64,000 nucleotides of DNA, from contig NZ_JMLQ01000002.1 in assembly GCF_000686025.1 (NCBI RefSeq), positions 124,001 to 188,000 of the forward strand, read 5' to 3'. The notes under the pieces are model-generated. The model was given only the letters and a program-made list of their open reading frames with translations, did no database searches and was not told the DNA's origin. Source of the DNA: Rhodococcus sp. UNC23MFCrub1.1 (GTDB taxonomy: Bacteria; Actinomycetota; Actinomycetes; Mycobacteriales; Mycobacteriaceae). A program made the translations under genes and the position numbers. The stretch's first letter is position 1. The number at the start of each line of letters is the position of its first letter. This document shows, piece after piece, positions 44,792-55,809 of this stretch.

Positions 44792-46297
44792 GTGCTGCTG
44801 CAACGTGTGCGCGTCGATCCCGCGCGGGACGACCTCTCGGACGTCCGCATCGTCGACGACCTGGTGAGCGAGATCTCGGCACCCGGGGAGCGCCTGACTC
44901 CCGCCTCCGCCGAGACCGTCGTCGACGGGCGCGGGGGAGTGGTGCTGCCCGGGTTCGTCGACGGGCACCTGCACATGGCGCAGTGGGCACTCGCGCGCCG
45001 CCGACTGGACGTCGGCGCGGCCACCAGTGCACGGCACCTCGTCGACCTGCTGGTGGCGTCGGGCCTCACCGCCGACGTTCGTGCACAGGGCTTCCGGGGT
45101 GCCCTCTGGCCGGACGCACCGCACAAGGACATGCTCGAGGCCGCGCTGCCGGGTGTGTCCGTCGCGGTGACGAGCATGGATCTGCACACCGTCTGGCTCT
45201 CCCCGGCGTTGCTGCGCGAGCTCGCGGTCGATCACCCCACCGGTGTCTTCCGTGATCACGACGCCATCGCGATCGCGAGTGCCGTCGACGCGCGTGTCGG
45301 TACGGGCGTGCTCGACGAGTACGTGTGCGAAGCCACCGAGGATCTCGCCGCGCGGGGCGTGACCGAGGTCCTCGACTTCGAGTTCGACGACAACCTCACC
45401 GCGTGGACGCGGCGCTTCGCCTCCGGTCGTCCGGCGGTGCGGGTGAGCGCGTCGACGTGGCCGACGTGGCTCGACGAGACTCTGGCGGCCGGACACCGGA
45501 CCGGCGACGTCGCCGCGGACACGGGCCGCATGCTCCGCATGGGGCCGCTGAAGATCATGGCCGACGGGTCGCTCAACACGCGGACGGCCTGCTGCCACGA
45601 CCCCTATCCCGACGCGGGGCACGCGGCGCCGGCGACGCACGACGCCGAGGCACACGGGCTGCTGCTCGTCGACCATCCGGAGCTGGTGCGATTGATCTCG
45701 CGCGCGGCGGGCGGTGGGATCGCCGCCGCGGTGCACGCCATCGGTGACCGCGCCAACACCGTCGTGCTCGACGCCTTCGAGACCGTGCGCGCGCTCATGG
45801 ACTCGGGTGCTCTCCCCGTCGTCGGTGGACGCGTCGAGCACGCGCAGCAGGTCCGCCCGGAAGACCTGGACCGGTTCGCGGCGCTGGGCGTCGTCGCCTC
45901 TGTCCAGCCTCAGCACGCGGTGACCGACCGCGACGTCGCCGACGTGCTGTGGTCCGGCCGACGATCGATCGCGTACGGCTACCACTCGCTGCACCGCCAC
46001 GGCGCGCTGCTGCAGTTCGGGTCCGACGCTCCCGTCTCCCCGCCCGATCCGCGGTCGGCCGTCGCCGACGCCGTGTTCCGCACCGACGACGAGCGACCGT
46101 CCTGGCATCCGGGCGAGGCGGTGCCGATGGACGTCGCACTGCGGGCGGCATCGGGTGGGCGCGCAGGTGTCGACGTCGGATCCGCCGCCGATCTCGTCGT
46201 GCTCGCCGAGTCCCCGTACGTCCTGTCGAACGCCGACCTGCGGTCCGTTCCGGTGATCGCCACGATCAGCGGTGGGCGCGCGACCCACGTGTCCTGA
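44792..46297 (+). CDS. Amidohydrolase family protein (YtcJ-like)
   Basis: The 501-residue protein is a metal-dependent hydrolase of the amidohydrolase superfamily. It has VLPGFVDGHLHMAQWALARRRLDV (first metal-binding HxH), GPLKIMADGSLNTRTACC (lysine region), AAVHAIGDRANTVVLDAFE, GGRVEHAQQV and FGSDAPVSPPDPR (final Asp). This places it with the YtcJ/AF1532-type group, acting on unknown amides or esters. The start is GTG 44792 just after TAGGGT. It lies 26 bp after eutC but seems to have its own promoter. A GC-rich hairpin follows its stop. Confidence 0.88.
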   Translation: MLLQRVRVDPARDDLSDVRIVDDLVSEISAPGERLTPASAETVVDGRGGVVLPGFVDGHLHMAQWALARRRLDVGAATSARHLVDLLVASGLTADVRAQGFRGALWPDAPHKDMLEAALPGVSVAVTSMDLHTVWLSPALLRELAVDHPTGVFRDHDAIAIASAVDARVGTGVLDEYVCEATEDLAARGVTEVLDFEFDDNLTAWTRRFASGRPAVRVSASTWPTWLDETLAAGHRTGDVAADTGRMLRMGPLKIMADGSLNTRTACCHDPYPDAGHAAPATHDAEAHGLLLVDHPELVRLISRAAGGGIAAAVHAIGDRANTVVLDAFETVRALMDSGALPVVGGRVEHAQQVRPEDLDRFAALGVVASVQPQHAVTDRDVADVLWSGRRSIAYGYHSLHRHGALLQFGSDAPVSPPDPRSAVADAVFRTDDERPSWHPGEAVPMDVALRAASGGRAGVDVGSAADLVVLAESPYVLSNADLRSVPVIATISGGRATHVS

Positions 46298-46304
46298 GCC
46301 TTCG

Positions 46305-46331
46305 CCACCGTGTCGGAGACACACGCGGTGG
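46305..46331 (+). terminator. Hairpin after the amidohydrolase gene
   Basis: CCACCG-TGT and ACA-CGGTGG-type arms pair around a CGGAG loop shortly after the stop codon at 46297. This is consistent with a terminator separating the amidohydrolase from the NRPS locus. Confidence 0.5.
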
Positions 46332-46922
46332 CCGAGCAACCCGACCAGTGTCGCTACCCGGCGGTAGTGTCGATGTGTGACAACAGTCTCGCGGTGTGGG
46401 TGCATGTTCCACGCCCGGTCGACGCCGCCGGGAGCGTCGCGGGCCGCATTCGGCGCGTCGGTGGGCCACGGGCGGCGCCTGTTCGGTGGAAAGTTCGACA
46501 ATCCCTCCGGAAACGGGATCGTCGACCGTTTTCGTGCCATTCCTCGTGACGGGGGTGGGGACCGTGTTCCGAAGGCGTCGTCCCTGCTCACACACCCTTT
46601 TCTCGCGTTGCGCGGCGAGCGCGTTGGGTCGCACCCGACGTGGTCGACTAGCATGGAGGGCTGCTTGCCAACGAAAGGACTGTCATCGACCACGTCGATT
46701 CATCGTCACTGATCAGCGACGTAACGAGTGGCGCCCGCATTCCGGTAAGGAATGAGGTGGAAGTGGAGCACGACGCCCACGGGCGAATCGACGGGCACAG
46801 CGCCGGGTACGGATCGCGAATCGGGGGAATCGCTGTCCTGCCACCGTTCACGACGGTGGGCTCGGTCGGCCGGGGCGCGGTGCGCGAGCACGGTGTCGCG
46901 AGAGATCACGGGGAGTAGACGA
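46332..46922 (+). promoter_or_regulatory. Long upstream region of NRPS1
   Basis: This stretch holds no convincing gene. It contains TAGCAT (46649-46654), a possible -10, with a weak TTGGGT 19 bp upstream. Around it is a perfect 11-bp inverted repeat, CGACGTGGTCG (46636-46646) and CGACCACGTCG (46687-46697). Nearer the gene is CATTCC-GGTAA-GGAATG (46738-46754). A 53-codon frame from GTG 46757 to TAG 46918 has a ribosome-binding-like AAGGAA in front and ends four bases before the NRPS1 start. It could be a leader peptide but shows no recognisable domain. No IdeR-type iron box was seen. Confidence 0.45.
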
Positions 46923-49900
46923 GTGGATGACGGTGCACGGTTCGACGGCGGACCGGCTGACGACGACCGCTCCGACGAGACGGTGACGAGCGAGACGCAG
47001 GTGAGCTCGGCGGGAGTGCTGCCCGAGGGCGCGTTCCCGCTGTCGGGAGCACAGCGCGGCATCTGGTTCGCGCAGCAGTTGGCCGGGGACGTGCCGATCG
47101 CGATCGCGCACTACGTCGAGCTGAACGGAAGTCTCGACCTCGACCGTCTCGAGTACGCGCTGGACCGGGCGGGCCGCGAGTTCGGATCGGGCTATCTGCG
47201 TCTGGCCGAGGTGGACGGCGAGCCGTTCCAGTACGTGGACCTCAGCATGCGTGATCACATCTCCTACTTCGACCTGCGCTCCGAGTCCGACCCGGAAGCC
47301 GCGGCGATGGACTGGATGACGCGCGAGTACAGCACCCCGGTGGACATGCTCGTCGACCGTCTCGTGGTGTCCCACGTGCTGCAGTTGAGCGACGAGCGGT
47401 GGTTCTGGTACTCCCGCATCCATCACGTCGCGCTCGACGGTTTCGGCGCGATGACGATGATCCAGCGCACCGCTGCGCTGTACACGGCAGCGGTGGAGGG
47501 CAGGGAGCCCGAACCCTCCAAGGCCGTCGATCTGAACGATCTCTATGTCGACGACGCCAAGTACCGGTCGTCGGACCGCTTCGAGAAGGACGCCGCGTAC
47601 TGGGCGGAGAGAGTGCGCAGCCTCCCGGATCCGCCGTCCCTCTCGGCCGTCACCGCTCCGCCGACGTCGCCCGCGCTCATCGCCGGTGGCTTCGTCTCCA
47701 CCGACCTCGCCGAGCGCCTCGACCGGCGGGTCACCGATCTCGGCACCGCGTCGGCACCGTTCGTGGTCGCCGCCTTCGCCGCGTTCGTCTCCCGCATGAC
47801 GGGGGCCGAGGACACGGTCCTGAGCCTGCCGGTCTCGGCGCGCACGACGGCGGCCATGCGTCGCTCGGGCGGCATGGTCTCCAACGTCGTCCCGCTGCGT
47901 CTCGCACTCCCGCCGAGCTGCACGGTCGCCGAGTCCGCGTCCCGCGCCCAGCTCGAACTCACCGGCGCCCTGCGCCGGCAGCGCTACCGCCACGAGGACA
48001 TTCGTCGCGACAGCGGCGAGTCGGCGACCCAACGCGGACTGTTCGGCCCGTCGATCAACATCATGCTGTTCCACGACGAGCTGCGGCTCGGCGACCTCAA
48101 CGGCTCGTACAACGTCCTGACCACGGGTCCGGTCGAGGACCTGGCGCTGAACATCTATCCCGGTGCGGACAGCCGCGAACTGCGGATCGACTTCGAGGCG
48201 AACCCGCTGCGGTACACGCAGGACCAGCTGAACGCGCATCGTGCCCGCTTCGTGCGCTTCCTCGATGCGCTGATCGATGCCGAGCCCGACGCACCGCTCG
48301 GATCGCTCGAGGTGCTGACCGACGACGAGCGGCGGCGTTTCGTCCCCGCACTGGGCGGCGAGAGCTTCCCGCAGGTCACTTTCGGCGACATCATCGCCCG
48401 CGCCGTCGACGCGGCGCCGGACACGGTGGCCGTCACGTGCGGGTCGGAATCGGTCACGTACGCAGAGCTCGACGCGCGCTCCAACCGCCTGGCCCGGCTG
48501 CTGATCTCGCGGGGCGTCGGACCGGAGAGCGTCGTCGCGGTCGCACTCGGTCGATCGGTCGAGATGATCCACGCGACGTGGTCGATCGTGGCGTCGGGCG
48601 GCGCCTTCCTGCCCATCGACCCGGCGTATCCGCTCGAGCGCATCGTGCACATGCTCGGGGACTCGGGCGCCCGGATCGGCGTGACCACCCGACGACACGT
48701 CGCGGACCTGCCGGACACGATCGACTGGCTCGTCGTCGACGACGACGAGCTGTGCGGCGACCTCGAGGTCTGCTCGCCCGCCCGCATCACCGACGCCGAG
48801 CGATCGGCTCCGGTCCGACCGTTCACCGCTGTGTGGATGATCTACACCTCGGGATCCACCGGCTTGCCGAAGGGCGTCACCGTCGGCCACGACGGACTGT
48901 CGAACATCATCGGCGAGATGACCGCCTCGTACGGGGTGTCGACGAAGTCGGTCGTCCTCGGTGTCGCGTCGCCGAGTTTCGACGCGTCCATCTTCGAGCA
49001 GCTGATGGCGCTCTCGTCGGCGACGACTCTGGCTCTCGCTCCGTCGGGGGTGTTCGGCGGAGAGGAACTCGCGGACTACATCCGCGAGAAGAACGTCACG
49101 CACGTCGTCATCACGCCGGCCGCGTTGGGATCGTTGGACCCGGACGGTCTCGAGCAGATCGAGTCGATCATCAGCGCCGGTGAGGCTTTGCCGTCCGAGG
49201 TGGCGGCACGCTGGGCTCCGCGCACGGCGCTGCGGAACGCCTACGGCCCCACCGAGACCACGATGATCGGATCGATCTCCGATCCACTGGTGCCCGGTGC
49301 TCCCGTGACCATCGGGTCGCCCATCCGAGGAACGCGACAGGTGGTGTTGGACAACAGGCTCCGGCCCGTTCCCGTGGGTGTCGTGGGTGAGCTGTATCTC
49401 GCCGGTGTGGACCTTGCCCGCGGGTACGCCAATCGCTTCGCGCTCACCGCCACGCGCTTCGTGGCCGGACCGTGGGCCGAGCCGGGCGGGCGCATGTACC
49501 GCACCGGTGACCTGGTCCGGTGGACCGAGGACGGCGACATCGTCTACGTCGGTCGCGCCGACTCGCAGGTGAAGATCCGCGGCTTCCGCATCGAACTGGG
49601 CGAGATCGACGCGGTGCTCGCCGAGCATCCCAGCGTCCGTACCGCCGTCACCGTGGCGCACCGGCAGTCGTCCGGGGCCACGGTGCTCGCGGCGTACGTC
49701 GTGCTGCGTCCGGACACGACGCTCGAGCACACCGAACTGCTACGCCATGCGGCGCAGCATCTTCCGTCGCACATGATCCCTGCCGCCGTCGTGGTCCTGG
49801 ACCGCCTGCCCGTCACCGTCAACGGCAAGATCGACCACCGGCGGCTGCCCGAGCCGGTGCTCGCGACGCGCGAGTTCCGCGCCCCGACCACCGTGGTCGA

Positions 49901-52900
49901 GGAGATCGTGGCATCCGTCTTCACGCAACTGATGGGTGTCGACCGGGTCGGACTCGACGACGACTTCTTCGCTCTCGGCGGCAACTCGCTCATCGCGACG
50001 CGCGCCGTCTCCCGTCTGGGTGCCGCACTGGGGACACAGGTCTCGGTGCGCACGTTGTTCGAGGCACCCACCGTCGAGTCGCTCGCGTCCCGGCTGCAGC
50101 AGGGTGGCCACGGCGAGACCCGCACGCCGCTGGTGCCCCGCGAGCGGACCGGGCCGGTGCCGCTGTCGCTCGCGCAGCGCCGCATGTGGTTCCTCAATCA
50201 GTTCGACCCGTCGTCGGTCGCCTACAACATCCCGTTGGCCCTGCGCCTCGAGGGTGATCTGGACATCGCCGCGCTGCAGGTCGCGATCATGGACGTCGTC
50301 GACCGCCACGAGGCGCTGCGGACGTCCTACCCGGACACCGAGAACGGACCGGTCCAGGTCGTCCACGATCCCGAGGCCGTGGTGCCGGACCTGACACCCG
50401 TGCCGGTCGACGCGGGGGATCTGCACGGCGTGCTGATCTCCTTCGCGATGACCACCTTCCAGGTCACGGAGCACGTCCCGCTGGTCGGTCGCCTGTTCCA
50501 GATCAGCGAGACCGACCACGTGCTGGCCATCGTGGTGCATCACATCTCCGCCGACGGTGCATCCCTGACACCCCTCGCGCGCGACCTGATGGCGGCCTAC
50601 AGCGCCCGCATCGCGTTCTACGCGCCCACGTGGACCCCACTGCCCGTGCAGTACGTCGACTACACGTTGTGGCAGCGGGAGGTGCTGGGGTCCGAGGACG
50701 ATCCCACGTCGCTCATCGCGCAGCAGGAGCGCTACTGGGTCGAGACCCTGCGCGACGCACCGGATCTGCTGCCGCTCCCGATCGACCGGGCCCGTCCGTC
50801 CCGGTCGTCGCTCAGCGGCGGAGCGCACGCGTTCGAGATCGATGCCGAGCTCCACGCGAAGATGATCGACCTGGCCGGGCGCCACCGCACCACGCTCTTC
50901 ATGGTGGTGCACGCGGCGCTGGCCGTGACGCTCGCCAAGATCAGTTCTACCGACGACATCGTCATCGGTACCCCGGTCGCGGGACGCGGCGACGCGGCGA
51001 TCGACGACCTCGTCGGCATGTTCGTGAACACGTTGGCGCTGCGCACCACTGTGGGCAGTCGCCAGCCGTTCGACGCGCTGCTGGACCACGTCCGCGAACG
51101 CGACCTGCAGGCGTTCGCCAACAGTGACGTGCCGTTCGAGCGTCTCGTGGAGGTGCTGTCCCCGGCGCGGTCGGAGTCGCGTCACCCGATCTTCCAGGTG
51201 ATGCTGGCGTTCGAGAACATGGGTCACTCGACGGTGGAACTCACCGGACTGCGCCTGTCCACGGTCGATCTCGACCTGCAGGTGGTCAAGTTCGATCTGC
51301 AGCTGACCATGACCGACCGCACCGACGACGCGGGCCGTCCGGCCGGTATGCCGGCCACGTTCTCGTACGCGTCGACACTGTTCGACGCCTCGACCATCGA
51401 CGCGATCACGCGCCGGTTCGTGCAGGTGCTGACCACCATCGTCGACGATCCCAGTGTGTCGGTCGCCGACATCGACGTGCTCGACGCCAGTGACCGCGTG
51501 GTCGCCGAGAGGTCGATCCAGCGCGTGTCCGAGGGCCGTCCCGTGGGCGACGACACCATCGTCTCGCGGGTGCTCGATCACGCGGCGAGCCACCCCGAGG
51601 CGAGTGCGGTGCGGTTCGGCGAGGTCTCGATCACGTACGGGGAGTTGGACTCTCGTTCGCGCGCTGCTGCAGCGAGGCTGTACGCGATGGGGGTGCGGTC
51701 CGGCGATCGGGTCGCGGTGGTGTGCGACCGATCGGTGGATCTGGTCGCCGTGCTGTTCTCCGTCATGCGGGCCGGCGCGACCTACGTGCCGATCGACCCG
51801 GAGTATCCCGGTGACCGTGTCGACTACGTCGTCGCCGACTCCGGTGCGCGCTTCGCCGTGGTCTCCGCTCGGCTCGAGGACCAGGTGCGCCGCGACGGCC
51901 TGACCGTCGTCGTGGACACCGATGTCGTGGCGCCGGAATCGGATTCGGAGGCGGGGTCCACCGCGCTGCTTCCCATGGCACGGCCGGACGACGTCGCGTA
52001 CATCATCTACACCTCCGGATCCACCGGGAACCCGAAGGGTGTCGCGATCCCGCACACCAACGTGGTGACATTGCTGACGAACACCGAGCAGTACTTCGGC
52101 TTCGGACCCGACGACGTCTGGACGATGTTCCACTCCTACGCGTTCGACTTCTCGGTGTGGGAGTTGTGGGGCGCGCTCACCACGGGCGGCAGCGTCGTCG
52201 TGGTGGACCACTGGACCGCGCGCTCGCCGGGCGACTTCCTGGACATGCTCGCCGACCGGGGCGTGACGGTGCTCAACCAGACACCGTCGGCGTTCTACCA
52301 ACTCGCCGAGGCCGAGCGCGATCGGGCGGGCACCGAGCTGTCCCTGCGCCACGTCGTCTTCGGCGGTGAGGCGCTGGATCTGTCGCAGCTGCAGCGCTGG
52401 TACGCGCGGCACGCGGACGACAGTCCCCGCCTCGTGAACATGTACGGCATCACCGAGACGACGGTGCACGTCACCTACCAGGAGCTGACGGCGGCATTCG
52501 CGGCCGCGGCCCAGGGCAGTGTGATCGGCGTTCCCGTCCCGGGGCTCGGCGGCATAGTGCTCGACGACGCCCTGCGGCCCGTGCCCGTCGGCGTTCCCGG
52601 TGAGCTCTACGTCCTGGGTGATCAGTTGGCACAGGGCTACGTCGGTCGCCCCGACCTGAACGCCACCCGGTTCGTGGCCAACCCGTACCTGGCCGGTCAG
52701 CGGATGTACCGATCCGGTGACGTCGTGCGGTGGAACCGCGACGGTGCACTGGAGTACCTCGCACGTGCGGACGCCCAGGTCCAGATTCGCGGGTTCCGCG
52801 TGGAACTGGGCGAGATCGAGACCGTGGTGGCGTCCACGCCCGGCGTCGCGGGGGCCGCGGCGTCGGTGGTGCGGCGTCCGGCCGGCGACGTCCTGGTCGC

Positions 52901-55598
52901 GTTCGTGGTGCCCGAATCGGGCTCCACGGTCGACGCGGCGGCAGTCACCGAACACGTCGCCTCGCTGTTGCCGGCGTATATGGTTCCCGCGCGCATCGTC
53001 GAGCTGGACCGTCTGCCGCTGACCGTGAACGGCAAGCTCGACCGCAAGGCGCTGCCCGAGGTCACCGAGGACTCCGATCGCACGTACCGCGCACCCGAGA
53101 CGCGGGTGGAGAAGGCGATCGCGGGGGTCTTCGAGGACATCCTCGACGTCACGCCCGTCGGCCTGGACGACGACTTCTTCGGGCTCGGCGGCAACTCGCT
53201 CGTCGCGACGCAGGTCGCGTCCCGCATCGGTACCGAACTGGGCGTGCACGTTCCGGTCCGCGCGGTGTTCGACGCGACCACCGTCGCCCGACTCGCGGCG
53301 GTCGTCGCCGAGCTCGGCGCGTCCGATCGACCCGCGCTCGTCGCCGGTCCCCGTCCCGACGTGATCCCGCTGGCACTCGCGCAGCAGCGCATGTGGCTGA
53401 GCAACCGGCTCGACCCGTCGTCGCCGATGTACAACCTGCCGTTGGGCATCCGACTCGAGGGCCGTCTCGATCTCGACGCCCTGCGCCGGGCCGTGCACGA
53501 CCTCGTGACGCGGCACGAGATCCTCCGCACCGTCTATCCCCACACGGACGGCGTACCGCGGCAGGAGATCCTGACGGTCGACGAGGCGGGCGTCGAGCTC
53601 GCGGTCGAGGACGTTCCGTCCGCGCGCTGGATCGACGAGTTCGTCGCTCTCGCGACGAGCGGCTTCGACGTCACCACGGCGGTCCCGCTGCGGCTCGCGG
53701 TCTTCCGTGACCCGGAGGTCTCCACCGAGGCCGTGCTCGCGATCGTCGTGCACCACATCGCCGCGGACGGCGTGAGCCGCGTGGCGCTGACCCGCGACCT
53801 CGTCACCGCCTACCTCGCACGCACCGAGGGCGCCGACCCCGCGTGGGCTCCGCTCCCCGTCCAGTACGCGGACTACGCGGTGTGGCAGCGCGACGTCATC
53901 GGCTCGCCCCGCGACGCCGAGTCGGTCGCGTCCGCCCAGATCGCCTACTGGAAGCAGGCTCTCGACGGCCTGCCCCCGGAGCTGGACCTGCCGCGTGACC
54001 GGGAGCGGCCGGCGTCGCCCACCCGCGAGGGTGCGTCCGTCCACTTCGCCGTGGACGGGTTCGCGGCGGACCGGGTGGAGGCACTGGCGCGCGACCACAA
54101 CGCGACGCGATTCATGGTGGTGCACGCGGCTCTCGCCGTCGTCCTCTCCCGCCTGTCCGGATCGACGGACATCGCGATCGGCACCGCTCTCGCGGGCCGC
54201 GGAGATCCGGCGCTCGACAACCTGGTCGGCATGCTCGTCAACACGGTGGCCCTGCGTCTGCGGGTCGACGAGGATCTGAGCTTCGCCGAACTGGTGGCCG
54301 CAGCCCGTCGCGTGGACGTCGACGCGTTCGCGCACTCGGAGGTGCCGTTCGAGACCGTCGTCGACGCCGTCGCGCCGCAGCGCACGGGATCGGTGCCGCC
54401 GCTCTTCCAGACCGCACTGGCGTTCCGCAACATCACGCCGGCGCGGGTGGAGCTGCCCGAGATCACCGTGTCCGAACTGGAGAATCCGTTCGAGCCCGCC
54501 AACTTCGATCTGTTGCTCACGGTCGACGACGACGGCTCGCGGAAGCCGGGCGGCGACATGACGATGATGTTCACGTACTCGACCGAGCTGTTCGACGAGG
54601 AGACGGTGGAGACCTTCGGCCGGCATCTGGCGTCGGTGCTGCGGGCCGGGGTCACCGAACCCACGCGCGTCGTCGCCGATCTGCCGCTCGCCGAGGTGGT
54701 CACCGCGGCGCCCGTGGTGGAGCCCACGACTCCCGCGCCGTACTCGGGACCATCGGTGGTCACGTCGTTCGCGTCGGCCGTGGAATCGGATCCGGACGCC
54801 CCCGCCGTCGTGATCGGCGAGAACGAGGTCAGCTACGCCGACCTCGACGCTCGTTCCAACCGCCTGGCGCGCTGGCTCGCGGGGGCAGGAGTCGGTGCCG
54901 GGTCGACGGTCGCGGTCCGGTCCGGCGACTCCGGCCTCGACACGGACACCCTGGCCCTGTGGTGGGGGATCCTCAAGGCAGGCGCGGCGTTGGACATCGG
55001 CCGAGTCGCACCCGACGTGATCGTGCTGTCCGGCGCATCCCGCAACGGGAGTCGGGCGCCGCTGATCCTGTCGGTGGACGACGCCGCCGACGACGTGGCG
55101 CAGTTCTCCGCGCGCCCCGTCACGTACGCGGATCGGGCACGCCCGCAGAACGGAGCCGATCCGGCGCTGGTCCTGCCGACCGGGACGGGCTCGGTCGGCG
55201 TGCTCACGTTCGACGAGCTCTCCGGCATCGTGTCCGCCGAACTCGATCGACTCGCCGTGGACTACGAGTCCCGGTTGTTCGCGACGGCGGCGGTCTCGAC
55301 CGTGTCGCAGGCGCTGCGGGCGCTGGTCGCCGGTGTCGCGGGCGCCGCTGTGCTGGTGCAGGACGGAGCGGCGGAGTCGCTGACGGACGTGCTGCTCGAT
55401 CAGTGGGTGACGCACCTGTTCGCCACCCCGTCGGACCTGTCGGCGGTGGACGCCGGGGAGTTCGAGGATCTCGCCGTGGTGGTCACCGACGCGGGCCGGG
55501 GCGACAGCGAGTCGTGCGACGGCTTCGCCGACGGCACCGAGATCGACGTCGTGCCGTTGACCTCGACGGGTATCGGACTCGCCATGCGGAGCTCATGA
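46923..55598 (+). CDS. Nonribosomal peptide synthetase NRPS1: C-A-T-C-A-T-C-(relic A)
   Basis: This 2,891-residue multimodular synthetase has modules as follows (approximate residues). C1: HHVALDG at 167. A1: YTSGSTG at 640. T1: LGGNSL serine near 1022. C2: HHISADG at 1205. A2: YTSGSTG at 1696. T2: LGGNSL serine near 2092. C3: HHIAADG at 2275. From 2613 on there is a truncated degenerate A domain with no carrier. Pocket residues of A2, read by alignment to GrsA, give D-F-W-N-V-G-M-V-H, the threonine code; A1 gives D-A-F-V-I-A-A-M-I, not assignable. An N-terminal C domain implies an acyl starter or an upstream chain. GTG 46923 has GGGGAG seven bases before. No epimerase or thioesterase is present. 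Confidence 0.95.
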   Translation: MDDGARFDGGPADDDRSDETVTSETQVSSAGVLPEGAFPLSGAQRGIWFAQQLAGDVPIAIAHYVELNGSLDLDRLEYALDRAGREFGSGYLRLAEVDGEPFQYVDLSMRDHISYFDLRSESDPEAAAMDWMTREYSTPVDMLVDRLVVSHVLQLSDERWFWYSRIHHVALDGFGAMTMIQRTAALYTAAVEGREPEPSKAVDLNDLYVDDAKYRSSDRFEKDAAYWAERVRSLPDPPSLSAVTAPPTSPALIAGGFVSTDLAERLDRRVTDLGTASAPFVVAAFAAFVSRMTGAEDTVLSLPVSARTTAAMRRSGGMVSNVVPLRLALPPSCTVAESASRAQLELTGALRRQRYRHEDIRRDSGESATQRGLFGPSINIMLFHDELRLGDLNGSYNVLTTGPVEDLALNIYPGADSRELRIDFEANPLRYTQDQLNAHRARFVRFLDALIDAEPDAPLGSLEVLTDDERRRFVPALGGESFPQVTFGDIIARAVDAAPDTVAVTCGSESVTYAELDARSNRLARLLISRGVGPESVVAVALGRSVEMIHATWSIVASGGAFLPIDPAYPLERIVHMLGDSGARIGVTTRRHVADLPDTIDWLVVDDDELCGDLEVCSPARITDAERSAPVRPFTAVWMIYTSGSTGLPKGVTVGHDGLSNIIGEMTASYGVSTKSVVLGVASPSFDASIFEQLMALSSATTLALAPSGVFGGEELADYIREKNVTHVVITPAALGSLDPDGLEQIESIISAGEALPSEVAARWAPRTALRNAYGPTETTMIGSISDPLVPGAPVTIGSPIRGTRQVVLDNRLRPVPVGVVGELYLAGVDLARGYANRFALTATRFVAGPWAEPGGRMYRTGDLVRWTEDGDIVYVGRADSQVKIRGFRIELGEIDAVLAEHPSVRTAVTVAHRQSSGATVLAAYVVLRPDTTLEHTELLRHAAQHLPSHMIPAAVVVLDRLPVTVNGKIDHRRLPEPVLATREFRAPTTVVEEIVASVFTQLMGVDRVGLDDDFFALGGNSLIATRAVSRLGAALGTQVSVRTLFEAPTVESLASRLQQGGHGETRTPLVPRERTGPVPLSLAQRRMWFLNQFDPSSVAYNIPLALRLEGDLDIAALQVAIMDVVDRHEALRTSYPDTENGPVQVVHDPEAVVPDLTPVPVDAGDLHGVLISFAMTTFQVTEHVPLVGRLFQISETDHVLAIVVHHISADGASLTPLARDLMAAYSARIAFYAPTWTPLPVQYVDYTLWQREVLGSEDDPTSLIAQQERYWVETLRDAPDLLPLPIDRARPSRSSLSGGAHAFEIDAELHAKMIDLAGRHRTTLFMVVHAALAVTLAKISSTDDIVIGTPVAGRGDAAIDDLVGMFVNTLALRTTVGSRQPFDALLDHVRERDLQAFANSDVPFERLVEVLSPARSESRHPIFQVMLAFENMGHSTVELTGLRLSTVDLDLQVVKFDLQLTMTDRTDDAGRPAGMPATFSYASTLFDASTIDAITRRFVQVLTTIVDDPSVSVADIDVLDASDRVVAERSIQRVSEGRPVGDDTIVSRVLDHAASHPEASAVRFGEVSITYGELDSRSRAAAARLYAMGVRSGDRVAVVCDRSVDLVAVLFSVMRAGATYVPIDPEYPGDRVDYVVADSGARFAVVSARLEDQVRRDGLTVVVDTDVVAPESDSEAGSTALLPMARPDDVAYIIYTSGSTGNPKGVAIPHTNVVTLLTNTEQYFGFGPDDVWTMFHSYAFDFSVWELWGALTTGGSVVVVDHWTARSPGDFLDMLADRGVTVLNQTPSAFYQLAEAERDRAGTELSLRHVVFGGEALDLSQLQRWYARHADDSPRLVNMYGITETTVHVTYQELTAAFAAAAQGSVIGVPVPGLGGIVLDDALRPVPVGVPGELYVLGDQLAQGYVGRPDLNATRFVANPYLAGQRMYRSGDVVRWNRDGALEYLARADAQVQIRGFRVELGEIETVVASTPGVAGAAASVVRRPAGDVLVAFVVPESGSTVDAAAVTEHVASLLPAYMVPARIVELDRLPLTVNGKLDRKALPEVTEDSDRTYRAPETRVEKAIAGVFEDILDVTPVGLDDDFFGLGGNSLVATQVASRIGTELGVHVPVRAVFDATTVARLAAVVAELGASDRPALVAGPRPDVIPLALAQQRMWLSNRLDPSSPMYNLPLGIRLEGRLDLDALRRAVHDLVTRHEILRTVYPHTDGVPRQEILTVDEAGVELAVEDVPSARWIDEFVALATSGFDVTTAVPLRLAVFRDPEVSTEAVLAIVVHHIAADGVSRVALTRDLVTAYLARTEGADPAWAPLPVQYADYAVWQRDVIGSPRDAESVASAQIAYWKQALDGLPPELDLPRDRERPASPTREGASVHFAVDGFAADRVEALARDHNATRFMVVHAALAVVLSRLSGSTDIAIGTALAGRGDPALDNLVGMLVNTVALRLRVDEDLSFAELVAAARRVDVDAFAHSEVPFETVVDAVAPQRTGSVPPLFQTALAFRNITPARVELPEITVSELENPFEPANFDLLLTVDDDGSRKPGGDMTMMFTYSTELFDEETVETFGRHLASVLRAGVTEPTRVVADLPLAEVVTAAPVVEPTTPAPYSGPSVVTSFASAVESDPDAPAVVIGENEVSYADLDARSNRLARWLAGAGVGAGSTVAVRSGDSGLDTDTLALWWGILKAGAALDIGRVAPDVIVLSGASRNGSRAPLILSVDDAADDVAQFSARPVTYADRARPQNGADPALVLPTGTGSVGVLTFDELSGIVSAELDRLAVDYESRLFATAAVSTVSQALRALVAGVAGAAVLVQDGAAESLTDVLLDQWVTHLFATPSDLSAVDAGEFEDLAVVVTDAGRGDSESCDGFADGTEIDVVPLTSTGIGLAMRSS
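54759..55598 (+). other. Relic adenylation domain at the NRPS1 C-terminus
   Basis: Residues 2613-2891 of NRPS1 align with the first part of an A domain: [24 protein letters not shown] and [17 protein letters not shown] (A1-A2 core). The ATP-binding YTSGSTGxPKG motif is replaced by LPTGTGSVG with no lysine. The A4-A5 region is eroded (VVVTDAG for the usual VVAGEA, then PLTSTG where YGPTE is expected). The C-terminal subdomain and carrier are absent. The frame stays open with normal codon use, so it appears maintained rather than freshly broken. Confidence 0.75.
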
Positions 55599-55809
55599 CG
55601 GGATCCGTCCACACCACGGAGACAGGCGCCGTTCACACCACCCGGGTGAGCGGCGTGCGCGCCGCCCTGCTCGATAGGGTGGATCAGATGGGGCGACGCC
55701 CCATGAAGCACGCGTGCGCGCATCCGCGGGGAGTGTCGCGAGTACGCAGCGGGATCGTCGGTGGGCAACCACGGGCGAGGCTCGGTATCGATTCACGAGG
55801 AGCACGACG
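55599..55809 (+). promoter_or_regulatory. NRPS1-NRPS2 gap with palindrome and possible promoter
   Basis: The 211-bp gap is long for genes that split one module. TAGGGT (55675-55680) is a possible -10 without a clear -35. Just downstream, ATGGGGCGACGCCCCAT (55688-55704) is a perfect 7-bp-arm palindrome with a GAC loop, able to act as operator or attenuator. AGGAG (55798-55802) is the ribosome-binding site for NRPS2, seven bases before its ATG. Confidence 0.5.

Noticed and set aside
46310-46712. Small plus-strand frames between the amidohydrolase and NRPS1, considered as an MbtH gene
   Set aside because: None contains the MbtH signature (N-P-F-D...S-x-W-P...); translations look random.
46298-46922. 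IdeR/DmdR iron box upstream of the NRPS as evidence of a siderophore
   Set aside because: No TTAGGTTAG-type 19-bp palindrome was found by eye; the siderophore idea is therefore unsupported.
49740-55415. Very long open frame on the minus strand across NRPS1
   Set aside because: It is an antisense shadow of the GC-rich NRPS gene: low-complexity Arg/His/Gly composition and no domain, while the plus strand shows all NRPS motifs.
55599-55809. A frameshift hiding the missing A-domain end and carrier of NRPS1 module 3
   Set aside because: The gap contains no A-domain or LGGNS-type carrier sequence in any frame, and NRPS2 begins with a full A domain, so this is not a simple frameshift.
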